Below are positions 39,792-48,388 of a stretch of 64,000 nucleotides of DNA, piece after piece. The stretch lies in NCBI GenBank assembly GCA_028287235.1, contig JAQBQB010000029.1, forward strand, positions 53,030-117,029. The letters run 5' to 3'. The translations under genes were made by a program, and so were the position numbers. The notes under the pieces were generated by a model. It saw only the letters and a list, made by a program, of their open reading frames with translations, was not told where the DNA came from and made no database searches. Numbering within the stretch: the first letter of the stretch is position 1; every line of letters starts with the position of its first letter. The DNA comes from Gemmatimonadota bacterium. Its GTDB lineage: Bacteria > Gemmatimonadota > Gemmatimonadetes > Gemmatimonadales > Gemmatimonadaceae.

Positions 39792-40850
39792 ATGACGCCG
39801 ATCATTCATTCCGAGCTGCTGCGCCGGCTGCCCAAGGCCGAGCTGCACTGCCACCTCGACGGATCCGTTCGTCCAGAGACGCTGCTCGAGCTGGGCCGCG
39901 AGTATCGCAAGCCCATGCCGCGCGACGATGCCGAGTCGCTGCGCGACTACATGCGCGTGGACGACGCGCGCAGCCTCGAGGATTATCTCGCGCGCTTCGA
40001 CGTCACGCTGGGCGTGATGCAGACCGCCGACGCGCTCGAGCAGATCGCGTACGAGCTGGCCATCGACGCGGCGCGGGACGGCGTGCGGTACATCGAGGTT
40101 CGCTACTCGCCGGTGCTGAACACCCGCGGCGAGCTGTCGCTCGGTGCGGCGGTCGAAGCGCCGCTCCGCGGCATCGAGCGCGCGGAACGCGACGGCGGCG
40201 CCATGGCGCGCGTCATCATTTGCGGGCTGCGCCACATGACGCCCGACGTGTCGCTGGAGCTCGCGCATCTCGCCGTGGCTTATAAGCACCGCGGCGTGGT
40301 CGGCTTCGATCTCGCCGGCGGTGAGTTGGGAAATCTCGCCTCGGTGCACGCACCAGCGTTCGTCTACGCGCGCGAGCACGATCTCGCCTGCACTTGCCAC
40401 GCCGGCGAGGGCGCCGACGCGTCGTACGTTCGCGATGCGGTGCACGTCTGCGGCGCGAACAGGATCGGCCATGCCACGCGGCTCATCGACGACGAGTCGT
40501 TGACGCAGTACGTGAACGACCGGCGCATCGCGCTCGAGATCTGCCTCACGAGCAACGTGCAGACGCACGCGGTGGAGTCCTATCAGGACCACCCGCTGCG
40601 CCAGTATTATGATCGCGGCATGAACGTCGTGCTCAACACCGACAACCGGCTCATGAGCGGCACCACACTCACCGATGAGTACATGCACGCCGCTACCACG
40701 CTCGGCTTCACGTTCAAGGAGCTGTGCGAGATTGCGTTGAACGGGTTCTCGAGCGCGTTCATTCCGTGGGAAGACCGTGAGCGACTGCTGGCGCGCGCCC
40801 GCGCCGACATCGCCGTGCTCGCCGGCGGCGCCGGCGGCGCGGCCGCATGA
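39792..40850 (+). CDS. add: Adenosine deaminase
   Basis: The 352-residue TIM-barrel hydrolase converts adenosine to inosine. Metal and catalytic residues are in AELHCHLDGS, CTCHAGEGAD, GHATRL and LNTDNRLMSG, where Asp is the zinc ligand. The family more often has TDDP at that last site, so TDN is a small variation also seen in adenosine-deaminase-like proteins. Its end overlaps the punA start (ATGA). Adenine deaminase is the main alternative. Confidence 0.92.
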   Translation: MTPIIHSELLRRLPKAELHCHLDGSVRPETLLELGREYRKPMPRDDAESLRDYMRVDDARSLEDYLARFDVTLGVMQTADALEQIAYELAIDAARDGVRYIEVRYSPVLNTRGELSLGAAVEAPLRGIERAERDGGAMARVIICGLRHMTPDVSLELAHLAVAYKHRGVVGFDLAGGELGNLASVHAPAFVYAREHDLACTCHAGEGADASYVRDAVHVCGANRIGHATRLIDDESLTQYVNDRRIALEICLTSNVQTHAVESYQDHPLRQYYDRGMNVVLNTDNRLMSGTTLTDEYMHAATTLGFTFKELCEIALNGFSSAFIPWEDRERLLARARADIAVLAGGAGGAAA

Positions 40851-41671
40851 CGACGTTCGGATCGGTGCGCGCGCGGCAGTCCGCCGACGCGATTCGCGGC
40901 CGCCTTGGCGGTGCCGCACCGTCCGCCGCGATCATTCTCGGCTCCGGCCTCGGCGGCCTCGCCGACCAGATCGACGCGACGGCGCGAATCCCCTTCGCTG
41001 ACATCCCAGGCTTTCCCACGGCGACCGTCGTCGGACATGCCGGGGCCCTGATCGGCGGAACGCTGGCCGGCAAGTTCGTGGTCGCGCTGGCGGGGCGGTT
41101 CCACATGTACGAGGGCCACGACGCCGCGCTCGCCGCGTTTCCGGTGCGCGTGATGCACGCCCTCGGCGCGCAGACGCTGATCGTCACGAATGCCGCGGGC
41201 GGGGTGAATCGCCTCTGGCAGCCGGGCGACCTGATGCTGATCCGCGATCACATCAACTTGATGTTCCGCAATCCGCTGATTGGCGCGCTCGAGCCGGGCG
41301 ATCTGCGGTTTCCGGACATGTCCGCGCCCTACGACTCGGCGCTCGGCGAGCTGGCCCGCCAGGTGGCGATGGGGCAGGGCATCGTGCTTCGCGAAGGCGT
41401 GTATGCCGGAGGGCTCGGCCCCGCCTACGAGACGGCGGCAGAGGTCCGCATGCTCGACTTCCTCGGCGCCGACGCGACCGGCATGTCCACCGTGCCCGAG
41501 GTGATCGTGGCGCGAGCCATCGGGATGCGGGTTTTGGGATTCAGCTGCATCACGAATCTGGCATGCGGGTTGTCGAATAGTCCGATCACGCATGCCGAGG
41601 TCTTGGAGACGACGGCGGCGGCTGCCGCTCACTTCCAGAAACTAATTACGGGGATTGTCGGGAAGCTTTGA
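40847..41671 (+). CDS. punA: Purine nucleoside phosphorylase
   Basis: The 274-residue trimeric-type enzyme splits inosine or guanosine with phosphate to free base and ribose-1-phosphate. It has the phosphate loop GSGLGGL, FHMYEGHD, TNAAGGVN, GPAYETAAEVRM, GADATGMSTVPE and SCITNLACGLSN. The Asn in SCITN corresponds to the residue that favours 6-oxopurines. The ATG overlaps the add stop by four bases. With add and the 5'-nucleotidase it completes a route from nucleotide to base. Confidence 0.95.
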   Translation: MTTFGSVRARQSADAIRGRLGGAAPSAAIILGSGLGGLADQIDATARIPFADIPGFPTATVVGHAGALIGGTLAGKFVVALAGRFHMYEGHDAALAAFPVRVMHALGAQTLIVTNAAGGVNRLWQPGDLMLIRDHINLMFRNPLIGALEPGDLRFPDMSAPYDSALGELARQVAMGQGIVLREGVYAGGLGPAYETAAEVRMLDFLGADATGMSTVPEVIVARAIGMRVLGFSCITNLACGLSNSPITHAEVLETTAAAAAHFQKLITGIVGKL

Positions 41672-41691
41672 TCGGCTCGCTCAGACCTTGG

Positions 41692-42050
41692 CCGGCCGCT
41701 CTACCGGGACGATTCCGTCATTTTCAGAACGGCGATTCACTCAGACCATCGACAGGCTCGAGAATTGGAGAGCTCCGTCATTTTGTTCACGGATGACGCG
41801 GATGGCGCCGAAAAGGCCGGATCGCTCCGTGCGGCGCGATGACTCCATTCCCCACCAGCCGGACGAAATTTTCGTTGGCACGGACGCTCGGGATGTTACG
41901 GGTGGCGTCCTGAGCGTCTGTTCCAAAGAAAAAAATTCCCGGCTCGTTGGGCCGGGAATTTTCAATGCTGAGGGAAGATCCGTTCTTAAATCCGCTCAAT
42001 CCGCGTCATCCGTGAACAAAATGACGGAATCCTCCCGTTGTAGCGGCCGG
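41692..42050. repeat. 359-bp nested inverted-repeat element, possible MITE
   Basis: The ends (41692-41724 and 42018-42050) are 33-base inverted repeats matching at 29 positions. Inside, a perfect 30-bp inverted repeat (41774-41803 and 41999-42028) includes CCGTCATTTTGTTCACGGAT. The left side also shows a degenerate 60-bp tandem: CTCAGACC at 41680 and 41740, CCGTCATTTT at 41715 and 41775. No gene is present, and no clear target duplication is seen. An intrinsic terminator lies in the middle. Confidence 0.7.
41929..41962. terminator. Bidirectional intrinsic terminator between punA and the M48 protease gene
   Basis: A perfect 12-bp stem, AAAATTCCCGGC (41932-41943) with GCCGGGAATTTT (41951-41962), has a seven-base loop and A- and T-runs on the two sides. 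It can end transcripts from both convergent genes. Confidence 0.88.
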
Positions 42051-42065
42051 TCGAGGTAAGAGACG

Positions 42066-42884
42066 TTATCGGCTAGCCACCGGCGGCGCCGGCAACGTCC
42101 TCACACGAGCTTTGAAATCGTTGAACGCCTGCGTGTTCGACGTCAGCGTGCGAACGATTGCCGGATTGATCGATGAGATCTGGGTTCGCGTGGCCGCGAC
42201 ACGATCTTCCTCCAACGGGTGATCCGTGAACCACGTATCGAGCCCCGACGGCTTGGTCTGCCGTTCGGCCAACAGTTTTTCGAACATCTGCGGCATGCCG
42301 TTCGGATTGATCCCGGCGCGGACGAGCTCCTGAACGCCGGCCGCGTCGGCCTGCGCTTCGTCGTCGCGGCTGAACTTGGCGAAGATCGCCTGGCCGGCGA
42401 CGTTGATGCCCGCCTGTCCTATCCCGGTGCTGCACACGCTCGTGAGAACGCACGCCACCGTGACGCCCAAATTGGCGCCCTGCATCTGCTCCATCTGCTT
42501 CACCGAGTGGCGCAGCACCACGTGGCCGATCTCGTGCGCGATCACCGACGCGAACTGGTCCATCATGTCCGACCGCTCGGCCACGCCGCGGTTCACGTAG
42601 ATGTACCCGCCGGGCAGCGCGAACGCGTTGAAGTCGCTCGTGTTGACCATGTAGAAATGCCAGTCCAGGTCGGCCCGCGACGTCACATGGGCCAGCGAGT
42701 CGCCGAGGATGTTCAGATACCGGTTCACCACCGGGTCCGTCACGATCGGCAGTTGCGCGTTCACCTGCTGGCTCTGTTGCGCGCCGAGCTGCACTTCCTG
42801 CTGCTGCGAGATTCCACATCCGCCTGACCCAGCGAACATCGCGAACATCGCGGCCATTGCCGCACCGGCAGCCAATCGTCTCAT
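42066..42884 (-). CDS. M48-family metalloprotease lipoprotein
   Basis: The 272-residue protein has a lipoprotein-type signal with Cys23 (SGGC), then the zinc motif HEIGH (His117, Glu118, His121), with the third ligand in DDEAQADAAG. It is BepA/LoiP-like in layout but lacks the TPR domain, so it is the short form. Such proteases act in the periplasm on outer-membrane proteins. It is divergent from the methyltransferase gene, with 61 bases between the two starts. Confidence 0.9.
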   Translation of the reverse strand: MRRLAAGAAMAAMFAMFAGSGGCGISQQQEVQLGAQQSQQVNAQLPIVTDPVVNRYLNILGDSLAHVTSRADLDWHFYMVNTSDFNAFALPGGYIYVNRGVAERSDMMDQFASVIAHEIGHVVLRHSVKQMEQMQGANLGVTVACVLTSVCSTGIGQAGINVAGQAIFAKFSRDDEAQADAAGVQELVRAGINPNGMPQMFEKLLAERQTKPSGLDTWFTDHPLEEDRVAATRTQISSINPAIVRTLTSNTQAFNDFKARVRTLPAPPVASR

Positions 42885-42933
42885 ATGTTGTCGTCCCGTG
42901 AGTTCGAGAAATTCAGTCGTCCCAAAAGCAAGT

Positions 42934-42939
42934 CATATT
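42934..42939 (+). promoter_or_regulatory. -10-like hexamer before the SpoU methyltransferase gene
   Basis: CATATT ends exactly six bases before the ATG at 42946, with CCGCAA between and no Shine-Dalgarno sequence. It supports the ATG at 42946 over the in-frame GTG at 42898. Confidence 0.38.
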
Positions 42940-42945
42940 CCGCAA

Positions 42946-43704
42946 ATGAGTCTGCTTACCCTGGCCCGCGACCTCCGCCGCCGAAAAGCGCGGGAGCGAC
43001 AGGCCCTCTTCGTCGCCGAAGGCGTACGGGGCGTCGAAGAGCTCCTTCGTTCCTCGCTGGCGGTCCGTGGGGCCCTGGTCACCCAGGCACTTCGTGATAC
43101 CCCACGAGGGGTCGCGCTGCTCGCCCAGCTCGAGCGGAGCGAAATCGCCACCGAAGAGGTCGGCAGCGCGGAATTCGACAGCGCCGCCGAGACGGAATCG
43201 CCCCAGGGCATCCTGGCGATCGCCACGGTTCCCGAGACAAAACTAGCCGACCTGGCGGTAGCTGAGTCATTGCGGCTACTCATCTTGGATGCCGTTCAAG
43301 ATCCCGGGAACGTGGGGACGATACTGAGGACTGCGGCCGCGCTTGGGGTCACGGCAACTTTTTCCCTTCCGGGAACCGTTGACCTATGGAATGCCAAAGT
43401 CGTCCGTAGCGCGATGGGGGCGCACTTCCACCATTCCTGCCTCACTGGTACCTGGGACGAGCTCGATGCGTTCCGCAGGACCTACGCGGTCGACGTCTGG
43501 GCCGCGGACGCCACGGGGGAATCGATCGAGCACCTCGAGCCGCCGGCTCGCCTGGCGCTCGTCGTGGGAAATGAGGGAGCTGGGCTCTCGTCGAATTCGC
43601 GGACGCGCGCGGACCGTCTCGTCGCGCTTCCGATTGCCGCGGCGGTGGAGTCCCTCAACGTTGCCGTCGCGGCCGGCATTCTCCTTTACGAGCTTCGTCG
43701 GTGA
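42946..43704 (+). CDS. SpoU/TrmH-family RNA 2'-O-methyltransferase
   Basis: The 252-residue enzyme has an N-terminal L30e-like substrate domain and the knotted SPOUT domain with LDAVQDPGNVGTILRTAAA (motif 1), LVVGNEGAGLS (motif 2) and LPIAAAVESLNVAVAAGIL (motif 3). It methylates ribose in rRNA or tRNA using AdoMet. Which nucleotide is not evident. The stop overlaps the prepilin peptidase GTG start. Confidence 0.92.
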   Translation: MSLLTLARDLRRRKARERQALFVAEGVRGVEELLRSSLAVRGALVTQALRDTPRGVALLAQLERSEIATEEVGSAEFDSAAETESPQGILAIATVPETKLADLAVAESLRLLILDAVQDPGNVGTILRTAAALGVTATFSLPGTVDLWNAKVVRSAMGAHFHHSCLTGTWDELDAFRRTYAVDVWAADATGESIEHLEPPARLALVVGNEGAGLSSNSRTRADRLVALPIAAAVESLNVAVAAGILLYELRR

Positions 43705-44555
43705 CCGTCTCTAATCCATCGGTAATCGCCCAGGTCTACGCGTTCATCATCGGCGCGTGCTTCGGGTCGTTTCTCAACGTCTGCATCGTGCGCTGGCCGC
43801 GCGAGCGGTCGATCATTCGGCCGCCCTCGCGCTGCCCGCAATGCGGCAACCAGCTCGCCTGGTTCGAGAATGTGCCCATTCTCAGCTGGGTCGCGTTGCG
43901 CGGCCGCTGTCGCTGTTGCGACGAGCCAATCTCGGTCATGTACCCGCTCGTCGAGCTGGTGGTCGCGTGCGGTTGGCTGCTCGCCGTGCATCACTACGGC
44001 TTCACGTTCACGGCCATCCGCATCGCCATCTTCGGGACGACCCTCCTCGGCGTGGCGATGACCGACGCGAAGCACTATCTGATTCCCGACGGCTTCACGC
44101 TGTTCGGGCTGGTGTTCGCGCTCGTGACGTCGGTGGTCGCGTTCTTCCGCGGCGAAACATTGGTGTTCGCGTCGCCGTATAACGCATTGGTGGGAGCGTG
44201 TGCGGGAGCGGGGATGATCGCCATCGTCGGTTGGATCGGCGAAGTGGCGACGAAGCGCGAAGCGATGGGACTCGGCGACGTGACGCTCATGGCGTTCGTC
44301 GGCGCCGCACTGGGGCCCACACGCGCGCTGATCACCGTGTTTCTCGGCGCGACGTTGGGTGCGATCGCCTTCGCCGTCGTGGTGATTCCGATCACGTTGC
44401 TTCGGCGTGGACAGGTGCGCGAGCAGACCGAGCTCGCGCTCGGCTCGACGCCGTTCGAAGCACCGCTCGTGCCCTTCGGCGTGTTCCTTGCGCCCGCTGC
44501 GCTGCTGACGTTGTTTTGGGGAGACGCCCTGCTGGCTTGGCTGACGCGAGCCTAG
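43701..44555 (+). CDS. Prepilin leader peptidase/N-methyltransferase
   Basis: The 284-residue membrane protein has about eight helices. The active-site aspartates are in MTDAKHYLIPD and GLGDVTLM. A cytoplasmic loop carries CPQC and CRCC, the tetracysteine zinc site of PilD/GspO. It cuts and methylates type IV prepilin-like proteins. GTG at 43701 overlaps the preceding stop (GTGA). The GspE-type ATPase at 9091 could serve the same system, though no pilin is in the window. Confidence 0.93.
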   Translation: MTVSNPSVIAQVYAFIIGACFGSFLNVCIVRWPRERSIIRPPSRCPQCGNQLAWFENVPILSWVALRGRCRCCDEPISVMYPLVELVVACGWLLAVHHYGFTFTAIRIAIFGTTLLGVAMTDAKHYLIPDGFTLFGLVFALVTSVVAFFRGETLVFASPYNALVGACAGAGMIAIVGWIGEVATKREAMGLGDVTLMAFVGAALGPTRALITVFLGATLGAIAFAVVVIPITLLRRGQVREQTELALGSTPFEAPLVPFGVFLAPAALLTLFWGDALLAWLTRA

Positions 44556-44659
44556 AGGGACGGGGGAAGAGGGAAGCGGGAAGGGGGAAGGGGGAGGCGC
44601 CACGTCGCCCGCTTAGCCGTCTCGGCTCTGCCTTCAGCTCCCGCTTCCCCCGTCCCTCT
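44554..44659. repeat. Intergenic inverted repeat built of purine/pyrimidine words
   Basis: AGAGGGACGGGGGAAG (44554-44569) is the perfect complement of 44644-44659, with further GGGAAG words inside the left arm. The left arm overlaps the prepilin peptidase stop codon. There is no T-run right after it. The loop region holds no gene. Confidence 0.7.
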
Positions 44660-44673
44660 TCCCGCTTCTCCCG

Positions 44674-45837
44674 ATGATCGGTGAATATCTAAGAAACGAA
44701 GCCTCCGGTGGCGCGCTCGGGCGGTTCACGCGCGACCTCACCGCCGACGCCCGCGCCGGACGCCTCGAGCCGGTGCGCTGCCGCGAGGCGGAGATCTCGC
44801 GGGTCATCGACATCCTGCTGCGCCACGGGAAGAACAACCCCACGCTCGTCGGACCGGCCGGCGTCGGCAAAACGGCCATCGCCGAAGGCCTGGCCCAGCG
44901 CGTGGCCGCGGACAACGTGCCGCTCACCCTCCGCAAGGTTCGCATCCTCTCGCTCGACCATGTCGGGCTGCTCGCCGGTACTACATATCGCGGCCAGTTC
45001 GAGGAGCGCATCCGCGGCATCGTGGCCGAGACGACCGCGGCGGGCGACGTCATCCTGTTCATCGACGAGCTGCACAATCTCATCGGCCAAGGGACGGCGA
45101 TCGGCGTGCCGATGGATGCCGCGAACATGCTCAAGCCGGCGTTGGTGCGAGGCGACTTCCGCGTGATCGGCGCCACGACGAGCGACGAATACGAGCGGTG
45201 GGTGGCCGGCGATCCGGCGCTCGAGCGCCGCTTCCAGAAGGTCATCGTCCGCGAGCTCGGCGAGCTCGAGGCCCTCGAGATTCTGCACGCGCGCAAGGAG
45301 CGCCTCGAGCGCCATCACAACGTGCTCATCTCCGACGAGGCGCTGCGCGCGTCGATCAAGCTCACCGATCTCCACGTCACCGACCGCATGCGCCCCGACA
45401 AGGCGATCGATGCGATCGACGAAGCGTGCGCGCACATGCAGGCGGTGACGGAGTACACGCCGCGGCTCGAGGAGCTGATCAAACAGCGCATCGCGTTTCT
45501 GAAGCAGGAGGCGAAAGCCGAGCGCGAAGGGGATAAGAAGGAGCGCGAAGCGGCACGGCCCGAGCAGCCGAACGCCTTCGAGCGCTTCGGCGCCGAGCTC
45601 GAAGCGTTGTTCGTCGGAGCGCCGGCGCCGGTGTCGAACGGCGCCGAGCGCGCCGGGCGCGCCGAGCCTGCAGTCGAGCCAGCGGCGCCGATGCCCGCGT
45701 CGCTCGCGCCGCTGGAGGCGGATCTCTCGGGAGAGCTCATGCAGGCAGGGATCGTCGTTCGCGGCCACGACATCGCCCGCGTCGTCGGACTGATGGCGGG
45801 CACCGTCATCGAGTGGGAAGCGGACGCGGTGCGATGA
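44674..45837 (+). CDS. ClpB/ClpC-like single AAA+ module ATPase
   Basis: The 387-residue protein matches the first ATPase module of ClpB/ClpC: REAEISRVIDILLRHGKNNP, Walker A GPAGVGKT (60-67), TYRGQFEERI, Walker B LFIDELH, and the arginine-finger region DPALERRFQ. A second AAA+ module is absent; the tail (VVRGHDIARVVGLMAGTVIEW) looks like the entry to a D2 module and then stops. There is no N-terminal Clp repeat domain. An Arg/Ala/Glu-rich linker lies at about 290-355. It is coupled to the lipoprotein downstream (ATGA). Confidence 0.88.
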   Translation: MIGEYLRNEASGGALGRFTRDLTADARAGRLEPVRCREAEISRVIDILLRHGKNNPTLVGPAGVGKTAIAEGLAQRVAADNVPLTLRKVRILSLDHVGLLAGTTYRGQFEERIRGIVAETTAAGDVILFIDELHNLIGQGTAIGVPMDAANMLKPALVRGDFRVIGATTSDEYERWVAGDPALERRFQKVIVRELGELEALEILHARKERLERHHNVLISDEALRASIKLTDLHVTDRMRPDKAIDAIDEACAHMQAVTEYTPRLEELIKQRIAFLKQEAKAEREGDKKEREAARPEQPNAFERFGAELEALFVGAPAPVSNGAERAGRAEPAVEPAAPMPASLAPLEADLSGELMQAGIVVRGHDIARVVGLMAGTVIEWEADAVR

Positions 45838-47084
45838 AGCGGTGGTGCTTGATGATCGCACTGCTCGTGGCCGGTTGCCGTGAGCGCCCGAAGTCCGCAG
45901 GTGAGGGGCCGTACGCCGACCAGGTCGCCGCCGACGTGCCGCTGATCGAGAAAGCGCTCGGCGTGAAGTTCAAGACGCCGCCCAAGCTCGAGATTCGCTC
46001 GCGCGAGCAGGTGCGCGAGTTCCTGCTGCAGAAGCTGCGCGAGCCCGACGTGCAGAAGCAGATCACGAATCAGCAGGAGACGTTCAAGGTGCTGGGCATG
46101 CTGCCCGACACCTTCCACCTCGCCGACTTCTTCGTGCGGGTCCTGACCGAGCAAATCATCGGCTACTACGATCCGAAAACGAAAGTTCTGTACGTGGTCA
46201 AGGACGCGCCCGACGATCTCGCCGGCATCACGGTGATGCACGAGCTCGTGCACGCGCTGCAGGACCAGTACATGAATCTCGATTCGCTCGAGCACATCAC
46301 CGGCGACGACGACCGTGCCGCGGCGGTGCAGGCGGTGATCGAAGGGCAGGCGACGTACGAGCAGGTGTACATCATGGCCGGCGGATCGGGCAACGTCGCC
46401 GCGCAGCTCCCCGGCGGGTGGGAGAGCATGCGCACGACGCTCCGTGACGCGCAGCGCACGCAGCCGGTGTTCTCGTCGGCGCCAATGGTCATCCAGGAAA
46501 CGCTGCTCTTTCCGTACATCAACGGGGCCGAGTTCATCAGGCGCTACAAGGCGCTGCACAAGGCGCAGCTCCCGATCGACACCTTCCCGGTGTCGACCGA
46601 GCAGCTCATGCACGACAGCGCCTATTTCAGCAAGCACCCCGACGTTCCGAGCATCGTGACGCTCCCGCCCGTCGCGAGCTCCGTGGATCAAAACGATTTC
46701 GGCGAGTTCGGCACGCGGCTCTTTCTGTTCCAGCACACGAAGGATCAGGACCGCTCGATCCGCGCATCCAACGGGTGGGATGGCGACCGCTACGCGCTGG
46801 TCAAAGTGGGCGACACGGGCCGCGGACTCGCTTGGGCGACCGTCTGGGACACGCCGCTCGATGCCGCCGAATTCATGTCGGCCGTCGACGACGTGATGCT
46901 CAAGCGGTTCAACGTGAAGCCGCGGATCACCGGCGAGCTGCGCCACTTCGACACCGCGAAGCGCACGGTCGAGGTCAACGTCCGCGAGATCAGTGGACGT
47001 CCGGTGGTGTTGTACGTCGACGTGCCCGCGGGGGCGAGCACGAACATCCTCGACTTCTCCAAGGTCAAGGTCACACCGCGGTGA
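45834..47084 (+). CDS. Putative HExxH metalloprotease lipoprotein
   Basis: The 416-residue protein begins with a short lipoprotein signal ending VAGC (Cys15). It carries HELVH at 136-140 in VMHELVHALQDQ, with E166 of VIEGQATYE as a likely third zinc ligand about 26 residues on, a gluzincin-like pattern. I do not recognise a named family. The ATG overlaps the Clp-like gene's stop by four bases. It should be exposed in the periplasm, so it does not directly work with the cytoplasmic ATPase. Confidence 0.8.
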   Translation: MKRWCLMIALLVAGCRERPKSAGEGPYADQVAADVPLIEKALGVKFKTPPKLEIRSREQVREFLLQKLREPDVQKQITNQQETFKVLGMLPDTFHLADFFVRVLTEQIIGYYDPKTKVLYVVKDAPDDLAGITVMHELVHALQDQYMNLDSLEHITGDDDRAAAVQAVIEGQATYEQVYIMAGGSGNVAAQLPGGWESMRTTLRDAQRTQPVFSSAPMVIQETLLFPYINGAEFIRRYKALHKAQLPIDTFPVSTEQLMHDSAYFSKHPDVPSIVTLPPVASSVDQNDFGEFGTRLFLFQHTKDQDRSIRASNGWDGDRYALVKVGDTGRGLAWATVWDTPLDAAEFMSAVDDVMLKRFNVKPRITGELRHFDTAKRTVEVNVREISGRPVVLYVDVPAGASTNILDFSKVKVTPR

Positions 47085-48361
47085 CCGTCGTGGTGCCGGG
47101 TCCGCGCGCCATGGCGACGATGCCCGACGAGGCGACGCGCCAGGCCCAGCTCGATGCGATGAAGCGTCGTGCCACGCTGCTGCTTGTGGCCGCGGCGGTG
47201 CTGTTCGTCGTCACGCGAGCGCTCGAGTCACGGTACCACTGGCTCGGCATCGTTCGCGCGACGATGGAAGCGGCGATGGTCGGCGGCCTGGCCGACTGGT
47301 TCGCGGTGACCGCGCTCTTTCGCCATCCGCTCGGCATTCCCATTCCGCACACGGCAATCGTGCCGGCGAAGAAGGATCGCGTGGGGCGCACCCTCGGTGC
47401 GTTCGTGCAGCGGAATTTCCTGTCGCGCGAGGTGATCGAGCATCGCCTGCGCAGCATGCACGTGGGGCAACGGCTCGCCGAATGGCTGGCCAACCCCGAG
47501 AACGCACGCACGATCTCGCGCAGCGCGGCCACTGCGATGAGCTCGGCCGCGCAGATGCTCAACGATGAGGACGTGCAGGAGGTCATCGACCGCAGCGTCG
47601 CCCAGCGCGTGCGCACCATGCACATCGCGCCAATCCTCGGCAAAGTGCTCACGGTGATGACCGAGGACGACCGCCACCAGGAAGTACTCGACGAGGTGAT
47701 CCAGCTCGCCTCTCGCGTGGTGGACGAGAACAGCGAGGTCATTCGGGCGCGCATCGAGCAGGAATCGCCGTGGTGGATTCCGGGGGCGGTGGACGAGAAG
47801 ATCTTCAAGCGCGTGCTGCGCGGCATTCAGCGGCTGCTCACGGAGCTGACCGCCGACCGGAACCATCCGCTGCGCGGGCGGTTCGACGCGTCGCTGCACC
47901 ATTTCATCGACCGGCTCAACACGTCGCCCGAGTTCGCGGCTCGCGTCGACGCGTGGAAGGAAGACTTCCTCGACAACGACGCGGCGCGGCGCTTCTCGCA
48001 GTCCATCTGGCAGGAGGGCAAGGAAGCGCTGGCCCGGTTCGCGGCGAACCCCAACCCCGCCGCGCCGGGTGTGATCGAGAATGCGTTGACGACCTTCGGC
48101 CAGAAAGCGCTCGAAGACCCGGAGCTGATGGCGAAGATGGACGAATTCGTCGTCGACGTCGCGGTCTTCCTCGTGGCGCGCTACCAGGACGAAGTGGCGG
48201 AGCTCATCGCGTCGACCGTCGCGGCGTGGGATCCGGAGGTCACGTCGCAACGCGTCGAGCTGGCGATCGGCCGCGACCTGCAGTTCATCCGGATCAACGG
48301 CACCATCGTCGGCGGGCTCGCCGGCATGCTGATCTATCTGATCTCGTCGCTCTTTCCGTAA
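47081..48361 (+). CDS. DUF445-family membrane protein
   Basis: The 426-residue protein has an N-terminal helix (about 27-46), the conserved GGLADWFAVTALFRHPLGIPIPHTAIVP segment of DUF445 (shown here in parts GGLADWFAVTALF and HPLGIPIPHT), a long helical region, and a C-terminal helix (GTIVGGLAGMLIYLISSLF). The function of the family is unknown. GTG at 47081 overlaps the previous stop (GTGA); ATG at 47111 is the alternative. It is the third gene of the Clp-like unit. Confidence 0.88.
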   Translation: MTVVVPGPRAMATMPDEATRQAQLDAMKRRATLLLVAAAVLFVVTRALESRYHWLGIVRATMEAAMVGGLADWFAVTALFRHPLGIPIPHTAIVPAKKDRVGRTLGAFVQRNFLSREVIEHRLRSMHVGQRLAEWLANPENARTISRSAATAMSSAAQMLNDEDVQEVIDRSVAQRVRTMHIAPILGKVLTVMTEDDRHQEVLDEVIQLASRVVDENSEVIRARIEQESPWWIPGAVDEKIFKRVLRGIQRLLTELTADRNHPLRGRFDASLHHFIDRLNTSPEFAARVDAWKEDFLDNDAARRFSQSIWQEGKEALARFAANPNPAAPGVIENALTTFGQKALEDPELMAKMDEFVVDVAVFLVARYQDEVAELIASTVAAWDPEVTSQRVELAIGRDLQFIRINGTIVGGLAGMLIYLISSLFP

Positions 48362-48384
48362 ACGGCGGCCGCGACCGCCGTTTA
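48359..48384. terminator. Hairpin over the DUF445 stop codon, likely terminator
   Basis: TAAACGGCGG (48359-48368) pairs perfectly with CCGCCGTTTA (48375-48384) with a six-base loop. The left arm contains the DUF445 stop. T-rich bases follow only weakly. It lies between convergent genes. Confidence 0.55.
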
Positions 48385-48388
48385 CGCG

